11,058 nucleotides of DNA from Gammaproteobacteria bacterium (GTDB taxonomy: Bacteria; Pseudomonadota; Gammaproteobacteria; Pseudomonadales; Cellvibrionaceae): assembly GCA_021151625.1 (NCBI GenBank), contig JAGKWY010000119.1, positions 1-11,058 on the forward strand. Direction: 5' to 3'. The notes under the pieces were generated by a model. It was given only the letters and a program-made list of their open reading frames with translations, ran no database searches and was not told where the DNA came from. Position 1 is the stretch's first letter. The number at the start of each line of letters is the position of its first letter. Shown here piece by piece: positions 6,660 to 11,058 of this stretch. The position numbers and the translations under genes were made by a program.

Positions 6660-8042
6660 TTAACGCTTAATACGAATCCAGTTGATATTCCAACCGCCTG
6701 TCTTGGCAAACACACCAAAATTATAAGTGCCTGCATTGATGGTAACTGTGTGGCTAATCGTACTCCAGGTTTGCCAGCCGCCAGTTGCTGGAATGGCCAG
6801 TTCGCCTAACACTACAGCACCGCCATTGAGATCTACAGACAGACGCCCGCCACTCGGACTGGCAATGCGATATTCAATGGTATAAGTGCCCGATGTAGGA
6901 ATAGTGATGTTGCTGTAGGCCATCCAGTCGTTGGTATCTATCCAGCCAACATTTTGCCCGCCACCGCTATCGGTTGTTGCTTCGGTTTGCACTCCGCTAT
7001 TAGCAAAATAATTTTCTGCTTGAATCAAAGTATTAAACCCATTGCTACTAATGACAATTGAGCTGGCAGAATCATTAAAACCATCGTCCACCAGGCAGGA
7101 GTCGTCACCAGTTTTGGTAATGGAATTGCCGGTGAAGTTATCGTGTTGATAGAGCGTAATACTGTAACCGGATTGCACACGTAGTGATGAGATATCGTCA
7201 TTTACAATGCCGCGCGCTTGCAATTGCGCCAGCGTATAACTGCCCGCAGGTAAACCAACGTTATAACCACCATAATCGCAATTCTGTGCAACTTGCACCG
7301 GGCCAGATGAGCCGGCCGTTGGACGAAATGCAGCAATTTCGTCGCGCACATTATGAATTGCGAGTGCCCCATAGGCTTCGTTTGCTTGCCCTACTGGAAT
7401 TCCACAGGGCAGGCCACGGCAGGTTAAATTGGGATTGGAAAAACGATTGACGCGCGTAGTGTTGAATACACCTTCATAGGCCATGATGTCGACAAACACA
7501 TTATCTACACCGTAACCAACACCGTAGCGAAAACGGGCACCGGATTGATCGCCTTGTTTACGCGAGTGATTTAAACCCATGTTGTGGCCCAGTTCGTGCG
7601 CCATCACCATAGGGCCGCAACCAGGGGCGGTAACGTTCCAGGTCCAGTTTTTATCAACCGCAACATAACCTACGCCGCAGGCACCTTTTTCATGGAGTTG
7701 CGATACGAAATCTGCGCCCAATTGATCACGCAGTGCAATCGCCGCATTATTCACACGCAAATTACCCAGCACCGCGCCCATATCAGCACCCGCTTGTTCC
7801 ATCTGACGCACACCGACCAAACGTAGTTGCACATCAATCTGGCTATCGGCATAAGCGGCATTCATCTGGTTAACCCAGCTATTCATCGCAGTTTGCGGAT
7901 CACCACCAAAATAATTTTTGGTGTAATTGTCGTAAAGCACCAGCAGGTCAACCGTTGCAGCATTAACGCTGGTTGCCATTGCCATACTGCTTAACCCCAG
8001 TAGCAGTAGTTTTTTCAAGGTGTTGGTGATGCTCGGTTTCAT
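6660..8042 (-). CDS. Secreted metzincin zinc protease with beta/gamma-crystallin and CBM6 domains
   Basis: A 460-residue secreted metalloendopeptidase. Residues 1-28 are a Sec signal peptide ending SVNA. The catalytic domain (about 30-240) starts at once with VDLLVLYDNYT and carries the zinc motif HELGHNMGLNH (H149, E150, H153, H159) and a Met-turn DIMAY (M187), which place it among reprolysin-like (M12B-type) metzincins. No propeptide is present, although most relatives have one. Residues 252-333 match a beta/gamma-crystallin double Greek key with two N-D-x-x-S-S calcium motifs (281-286 and 323-328). Residues 338-460 are a CBM6-type module (IQAENY, GGQNVGWIDTNDW, closing GGWNINWIRI). Six Cys (122, 142, 208, 213, 255, 316) could form disulfides. 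It probably degrades proteins in polysaccharide-rich material such as cell walls; the ligand is unknown. AGAGGAA (8048-8054, minus) supports this start. It is first in a pair with the gene ending at 5810. Confidence 0.92.
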   Translation of the reverse strand: MKPSITNTLKKLLLLGLSSMAMATSVNAATVDLLVLYDNYTKNYFGGDPQTAMNSWVNQMNAAYADSQIDVQLRLVGVRQMEQAGADMGAVLGNLRVNNAAIALRDQLGADFVSQLHEKGACGVGYVAVDKNWTWNVTAPGCGPMVMAHELGHNMGLNHSRKQGDQSGARFRYGVGYGVDNVFVDIMAYEGVFNTTRVNRFSNPNLTCRGLPCGIPVGQANEAYGALAIHNVRDEIAAFRPTAGSSGPVQVAQNCDYGGYNVGLPAGSYTLAQLQARGIVNDDISSLRVQSGYSITLYQHDNFTGNSITKTGDDSCLVDDGFNDSASSIVISSNGFNTLIQAENYFANSGVQTEATTDSGGGQNVGWIDTNDWMAYSNITIPTSGTYTIEYRIASPSGGRLSVDLNGGAVVLGELAIPATGGWQTWSTISHTVTINAGTYNFGVFAKTGGWNINWIRIKR

Positions 8043-8064
8043 GTTATTCCTCTCATTGTTGTGT

Positions 8065-8092
8065 GTTGAGGCATTATTTGAGTTGAGGCATT
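8065..8092 (-). repeat. Two 11-bp direct repeats in the protease leader
   Basis: GTTGAGGCATT occurs at 8065-8075 and again at 8082-8092, a 17-base period, ending 22 bases before the protease start codon. On the minus strand each copy contains an ATG; the copy nearer the gene opens an 11-codon frame whose TGA stop overlaps the protease ATG, but it has no Shine-Dalgarno sequence. Confidence 0.6.
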
Positions 8093-8184
8093 TATCCTGT
8101 GCGGAGCCCTGTCTAGGTGGCGCAATTCACTTTCCATTGCGCATAAATGCTTTAGTGGAAGTAAAAGTGCTGCTGGCTAGATAA

Positions 8185-8214
8185 TTTGTACGGCAGGGAA
8201 AAATTGTTCGCCAA
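8185..8214 (-). promoter_or_regulatory. Candidate promoter of the protease gene
   Basis: On the minus strand, TTGGCG (complement of 8209-8214) and TACAAA (complement of 8185-8190) are 18 bases apart, each matching sigma70 boxes at 4 of 6 positions. This would give a leader of roughly 135 bases containing the hairpin at 8120-8142 and the tandem repeats. Weak call. Confidence 0.3.
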
Positions 8215-8342
8215 ACAACCAGCGAAACTTACCACTGAACGGAAAAATGGCTTTGTAGCCTGGATCACAGCCTTGAAAAGGTGCCAGTTAAAAATAAAAG
8301 TGGGAATTTTTTAGCGGGAATATAGTTGATTCATGGTGATTG

Positions 8343-8373
8343 CCAGTTTGCAAACTGGGACAAACTGGTTTGC
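8343..8373. promoter_or_regulatory. Operator-like palindrome cluster
   Basis: CCAGTTTGCAAACTGG (8343-8358) is a perfect 16-bp palindrome. After two bases its half-site CAAACTGG is repeated in direct orientation (8361-8368), so the two copies are 10 bp apart, about one helical turn, and the second is itself part of CAAACTGGTTTG. A partial half-site GCCAGTT lies near 8283-8289. The arrangement suits cooperative binding of a dimeric regulator, about 300 bases upstream of the protease start. The binding protein is unknown. Confidence 0.55.
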
Positions 8374-8614
8374 AGGAGCAATAATTTTTATTTAGTGTTA
8401 CCGAAACTCGAACTTGCGGGCTAATTATTTGCAAAGGGTTTATATAGCTGAAAAAAGTCGAACGCAGGTAAATTAATAATACTCTTTTTATCGATTAGCT
8501 CTTTTTATAGAAAAGACGAAAGCGAAAATTTAAGCGACGTGCAAACGAAGTTATAAATGACGTGATGAAAACTAAAAGTGTATGTAGAAGAATAAAGAAA
8601 TAGCGGGGAAGGGA

Positions 8615-8648
8615 AGCAATTGCAGCCAGGACTGCAATTGCTTTTTTT
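8615..8648 (+). terminator. Strong intrinsic terminator facing the plus strand
   Basis: A perfect 11-bp stem (AGCAATTGCAG 8615-8625, CTGCAATTGCT 8632-8642) with a six-base loop is followed by seven T on the plus strand (8642-8648). On the minus strand, downstream of proS (stop at 8655), the same stem is followed by TTCCCTTCCCC, which is not a T-run. The signal is therefore best formed for plus-strand transcripts, although it may also act as the 3' hairpin of proS mRNA. Confidence 0.8.
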
Positions 8649-8654
8649 AGCCTA

Positions 8655-10382
8655 TTAACGTTTGATACGTTCGCAAAGGAAAGAAACTATCTCAGCAGCA
8701 GCGACTTCTTGTTTTTCTGCATCGCGACGGCCTTTGTATTCGATAGTGCCAGCTTCCAAACCGCGATCACCTACAACGATGCGATGTGGAATACCCATCA
8801 GGTCGGTGTCTGCCAGCATGCCGCCTAAACGCGCTTTTTCGTCGTCCATAAACAGAACATCAAAACCGGCTTTGGTCAGTGCCGCATATAGCTCTTCGCT
8901 CTTGCTTGCAACGGCAGCAGATTTACCAATATTGATAGGAACAATAGCGATGTGGAAAGGTGCAATCGAGTCTGGCCAGATAATGCCGTTGTCATCGAAG
9001 TTTTGCTCAATAGCAGAGGCGACTACACGGGTAACCCCAATACCATAGCAACCCATAACCATGGTTTGCTCTTTACCGTTTTCATCCAGTACTTTGGCTT
9101 TCATCGCTTCGGAATATTTGGTGCCCAGTTGGAAGATATGGCCAACTTCAATGCCGCGCTTGATATCCAGGGTACCTTTGCCGCAAGGGCTTGGATCACC
9201 GGTGACTACGTTGCGAATATCAGCAACCAACGGCGCTTGTGCATCGCGACCCCAGTTAACGCCAGTCAGGTGGAAGCCATCTTTATTGGCACCACAGACA
9301 AAGTCAGCCAGGTGCGCTGCGGCATGATCAACGATAACCGCAATATTCAAACCCACGGGACCAATTGACCCAACACCAACACCCAGCTCGGCCTTAATTC
9401 GCGCTTCAGGGGCAAGTGTAAGTGGTGATGCAACGCCAGTGAGTTTTTCCGCTTTGATTTCATTCAATTCGTGATCACCGCGCAATACCAGTGCAACCAG
9501 CGGCTGGGTTTTGTCTTCGCGCAACTCACCCAACACTATCAGGGTTTTTACTGTTTGTTGAGGGCTGACTTTCAGGAAGCTTGCAACCTCTTCAATGGAG
9601 TGCTTGCCCGGGGTAGCCACTTCTTGCAGTAAATGTTGTGCAGATGGGCGTTGTGTAGTTGGGGGCAGGGCTTCTGCTTTTTCAATGTTTGCGGCGTAAT
9701 CGCTACCGTTACTAAAAGCAATGTCATCTTCACCGCTGTCAGCCAGCACGTGGAACTCATGGGAGAATGCGCCACCGATTGAGCCGGTATCTGCCAATAC
9801 CGGGCGGAATTGCAAACCCAGGCGAGTGAAAATGCTGCAATAGGTTGCATGCATGACATCGTAAGTTTGTTGCAGTGATTCATGGCTGGTGTGGAAGGAA
9901 TAGGCATCCTTCATAATAAATTCGCGTGAACGCATTACGCCAAAGCGTGGACGAATCTCATCGCGGAATTTGGTTTGAATCTGATAAAAGTTTGCGGGCA
10001 ATTGTTTGTAGCTTTTGACTTCGTTGCGAATCAGATCAGTAATCACTTCTTCGTGAGTTGGGCCAAGGCAAAAAGGGCGTTCATGACGATCACTAATGCG
10101 CAGCAGTTCTGGGCCATATTGCTGCCAGCGGCCAGATTCTTCCCACAATTCTGCAGGTTGTACTACAGGCATAAGTACTTCCTGAGCGCCGGATTTATCC
10201 ATCTCTTCGCGGACGATCTTTTCTACTTTGCGCAATACCCGCAAGCCCAATGGCAGCCAATTATATAAGCCAGAAGCCATTTTGCGGATCATGCCTGCCC
10301 GCAACATCAATTTATGGCTGATAACTTCCGCATCGGCGGGGGTTTCCTTTAGGGTGGCAATTAAAAATCGACTGGAGCGCAT
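8655..10382 (-). CDS. proS: Prolyl-tRNA synthetase, bacterial type with editing domain
   Basis: Charges tRNA-Pro with proline in the cytoplasm; essential for translation. The 575 residues are close to the E. coli enzyme. Class II motif 1 lies at about 60-85 (MDKSGAQEVLMPVVQPAELW). The RPFCLGPTHEEV proline-site segment is at 102-113, motif 2 at about 138-165 (FRDEIRPRFGVMRSREF), and motif 3 at about 443-460 (MGCYGIGVTRVVASAIEQ). Between motifs 2 and 3, residues about 224-405 form the INS editing domain that hydrolyses Ala-tRNA-Pro, including K279 in QTVKTLIV. The C-terminal anticodon-binding domain fills about 473-575. This is the bacterial rather than the archaeal/eukaryotic form. The start ATG is preceded by AAGAAG eight bases upstream, and the protein begins with the usual MRSSRFLIATLKETP. 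It is divergent from the HIT gene across a 64-base gap. No defects are seen. Confidence 0.98.
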   Translation of the reverse strand: MRSSRFLIATLKETPADAEVISHKLMLRAGMIRKMASGLYNWLPLGLRVLRKVEKIVREEMDKSGAQEVLMPVVQPAELWEESGRWQQYGPELLRISDRHERPFCLGPTHEEVITDLIRNEVKSYKQLPANFYQIQTKFRDEIRPRFGVMRSREFIMKDAYSFHTSHESLQQTYDVMHATYCSIFTRLGLQFRPVLADTGSIGGAFSHEFHVLADSGEDDIAFSNGSDYAANIEKAEALPPTTQRPSAQHLLQEVATPGKHSIEEVASFLKVSPQQTVKTLIVLGELREDKTQPLVALVLRGDHELNEIKAEKLTGVASPLTLAPEARIKAELGVGVGSIGPVGLNIAVIVDHAAAHLADFVCGANKDGFHLTGVNWGRDAQAPLVADIRNVVTGDPSPCGKGTLDIKRGIEVGHIFQLGTKYSEAMKAKVLDENGKEQTMVMGCYGIGVTRVVASAIEQNFDDNGIIWPDSIAPFHIAIVPINIGKSAAVASKSEELYAALTKAGFDVLFMDDEKARLGGMLADTDLMGIPHRIVVGDRGLEAGTIEYKGRRDAEKQEVAAAEIVSFLCERIKR

Positions 10383-10446
10383 AGTGATAACTTCTTGAAG
10401 GCTATAATGGGATTTAAAGGCGCCTATTCTACGGCGGTTAAGGCTA
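10383..10446. promoter_or_regulatory. Divergent promoter gap between proS and the HIT-family gene
   Basis: The 64-base gap contains a perfect TATAAT on the plus strand (10403-10408), but no good -35 box 16-18 bases upstream. Read on the minus strand the same place gives CATTAT, a 4 of 6 match, possibly for proS. AAGG at 10440-10443 is the only ribosome-binding-like sequence before the TTG at 10447, and is very close to it. Confidence 0.35.
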
Positions 10447-10743
10447 TTGGTTGAAATTCATCATCTGAGTGAGGAAGAGCAGCTGCAACTAATTCGTGAA
10501 TCTTGCCGTTTGTCTGAGGTCATGACCAGTTTATTTGATGCAGACAAAATGAACGTGGCGGCATTGGGTAATGTGGTGCGCCAGCTGCATGTACATCATA
10601 TCGCGCGGTTTACTGATGACCCTGCGTGGCCGCAGCCTATCTGGGGAAAGCTGCCCGCAAAAGAATATGAGCCGGAGGATTTTGCCGAGCGAGTTAAACG
10701 TTTGCAAAACGCTTTGGTAGGTGAAGGTTTTCGAGTGCTCTAA
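10447..10743 (+). pseudogene. HIT-family nucleotide hydrolase-like gene lacking its N-terminal part
   Basis: The 98 residues match the C-terminal two thirds of a proteobacterial HIT-domain protein (about 140 residues): ADKMNVAALGNVVRQLHVHHIARF, then DDPAWPQPIWGK. The histidine-triad motif is present in the Q-x-H-x-H form (Q46, H48, H50), so the active-site loop is intact. The first 40 or so residues, which normally supply the opening beta strands and the segment ending in PW.ILVPR, are absent. The frame is open only back to base 10408, after a TAA at 10405-10407, and the proS start at 10382 leaves no room for them. The first possible start is a TTG at 10447; the first ATG is at codon 26. I read it as a 5'-truncated remnant. 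A short expressed protein starting at TTG is possible. It ends at a strong shared terminator. Confidence 0.6.
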
Positions 10744-10763
10744 TCGATAGTCTTGATAGCAAT

Positions 10764-10791
10764 AAAAAACCCCGCAATAGCGGGGTTTTTT
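10764..10791. terminator. Bidirectional intrinsic terminator
   Basis: A perfect 12-bp stem (AAAAAACCCCGC 10764-10775, GCGGGGTTTTTT 10780-10791) with an AATA loop gives T-runs on both strands. It separates the convergent HIT-family gene (stop 10743) and HU-like gene (stop 10810). Confidence 0.93.
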
Positions 10792-10809
10792 ATGAAAGGG
10801 ATTTGCTAG

Positions 10810-11058
10810 TTAAACAGCGAATTCTTTCAGTTTTTTCAGCGGACGCACTTTTACAGAGGTGCTGGCTGGTTTGGCTTTGAACATAACTTCTTCACCAGTG
10901 AATGGGTTGATACCCTTGCGTGCTTTGGTAGCAGGCTTTTTCACAGTGGTAATTTTCAGCAGGCCTGGCAGAACGAATTCGCCAATACCTTTCTTCTTAA
11001 TGTGACCTTCGATCACATTGCTCAATTCGTCCAGAACTGCTTGTACCTGCTTTTTGCT
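10810..11058 (-). CDS. HU-family DNA-binding protein, 5' end beyond window
   Basis: Small nucleoid-associated, DNA-bending protein of the HU/IHF family. The frame is open from the right edge and gives 82 residues starting SKKQVQAVLDELSNVIEGH; about 15-20 N-terminal residues should lie outside the window. The in-frame ATG at 11025 is internal to the conserved helix and is not the start. Visible parts are helix 2 (KKQVQAVLDELSNVI), the turn GEFVLPGLLKI, and the DNA-binding beta arm KPATKARKGINPFTGEE with the conserved R-x-G-x-NP-x-TGE pattern, ending in a Lys-rich tail (KVRPLKKLKEFAV). The KKPATKARKG arm and FKAKPAS segment mark the HU-like subfamily distinct from E. coli HupA/HupB, so no symbol is given. 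It probably acts as a homodimer in the cytoplasm. Its transcript ends at the shared terminator at 10764-10791. Confidence 0.92.
   Translation of the reverse strand, partial: SKKQVQAVLDELSNVIEGHIKKKGIGEFVLPGLLKITTVKKPATKARKGINPFTGEEVMFKAKPASTSVKVRPLKKLKEFAV

Larger units (their letters stand above)
8043..8654. other. 612-base intergenic region upstream of the protease gene and downstream of proS
   Basis: No convincing protein gene is found on either strand. The region holds, left to right: tandem 11-bp repeats in the protease leader (8065-8092); an inverted repeat GCGCAAT/ATTGCGC (8120-8126, 8136-8142) that would form a leader hairpin; a weak minus-strand promoter candidate (8185-8214); a palindrome cluster (8343-8373); AT-rich DNA with a 10-bp direct repeat (8482-8491 and 8499-8508); and a plus-facing terminator (8615-8648). 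The only open frames in 8540-8600 are about 12 codons with no ribosome binding site. The size and signal density fit a regulated promoter for the protease plus a possible small RNA. Confidence 0.6.

Noticed and set aside
7184..7826. Plus-strand open frames antisense to the protease (7184-7450 and 7584-7826)
   Set aside because: They mirror the zinc-motif and crystallin coding regions on the other strand and have composition expected of shadows.
8343..8373. CRISPR repeat or mobile-element end
   Set aside because: There is only one palindrome with one extra half-site, no spacer array, no transposase and no target-site duplication anywhere in the window.
8554..8602. Very short Lys/Arg-rich frames just before the plus-facing terminator
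   Set aside because: About 12 codons, with no Shine-Dalgarno sequence; a non-coding transcript is a better explanation of the terminator.
8952..9368. Plus-strand open frames inside proS (also 8662-9048, 9061-9327 and 9975-10268)
   Set aside because: They are antisense to proS, whose motifs are intact over the whole length, and show no signal peptide, domain or ribosome binding site of their own.
10810..11025. HU-like gene starting at the ATG at 11025 as a complete 71-residue protein
   Set aside because: The frame continues upstream to the window edge with conserved HU helix sequence (KKQVQAVLDEL), so the ATG is internal and the gene is partial.

Overview
The window looks like chromosomal DNA from a Gammaproteobacterium of moderate GC content, most likely Cellvibrio or a close relative. 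The evidence is a secreted protease carrying a CBM6-type carbohydrate-binding module, a bacterial-type ProS with an editing insertion, an HAE-1 RND pump and a gamma-proteobacterial style HIT/HU neighbourhood. The genus is an inference from module style and was not computed.

Layout, left to right. The 3' part of msrB (methionine sulfoxide reductase B, plus strand) runs off the left edge and ends at a clear intrinsic terminator. A roughly 250-base regulatory gap holding an inverted repeat follows. Next is a two-gene plus-strand operon for an RND efflux pump: a periplasmic adaptor and a 1038-residue inner-membrane permease. No outer-membrane channel or regulator lies beside it. A separate plus-strand gene encodes a LamG-like (concanavalin A-fold) lipoprotein. 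It converges, across a bidirectional terminator, on a minus-strand pair.

The minus-strand pair is the most interesting part of the window. The first gene (6660-8042) encodes a secreted metzincin zinc protease with a beta/gamma-crystallin domain holding two calcium-binding motifs and a C-terminal CBM6. Its catalytic domain starts directly after the signal peptide, so it has no propeptide. The second gene (5810-6589), just downstream, encodes a membrane-anchored periplasmic protein whose C-terminal half resembles the N-terminal prodomains of bacterial reprolysin-like proteases. I propose a split protease/prodomain system in which the partner acts in trans as a tethered chaperone or inhibitor, similar in layout to lipase and its Lif foldase.

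A 612-base intergenic region precedes the protease. It holds an operator-like palindrome cluster, two sets of short direct repeats, and a strong terminator whose T-run faces the plus strand. No plus-strand gene upstream accounts for that terminator, which hints at an unannotated small RNA.

The right end is mostly housekeeping: proS (minus), a divergent HIT-family gene that lacks its N-terminal part (plus), a bidirectional terminator, and the 3' part of an HU-like DNA-binding protein gene (minus) that runs off the right edge.
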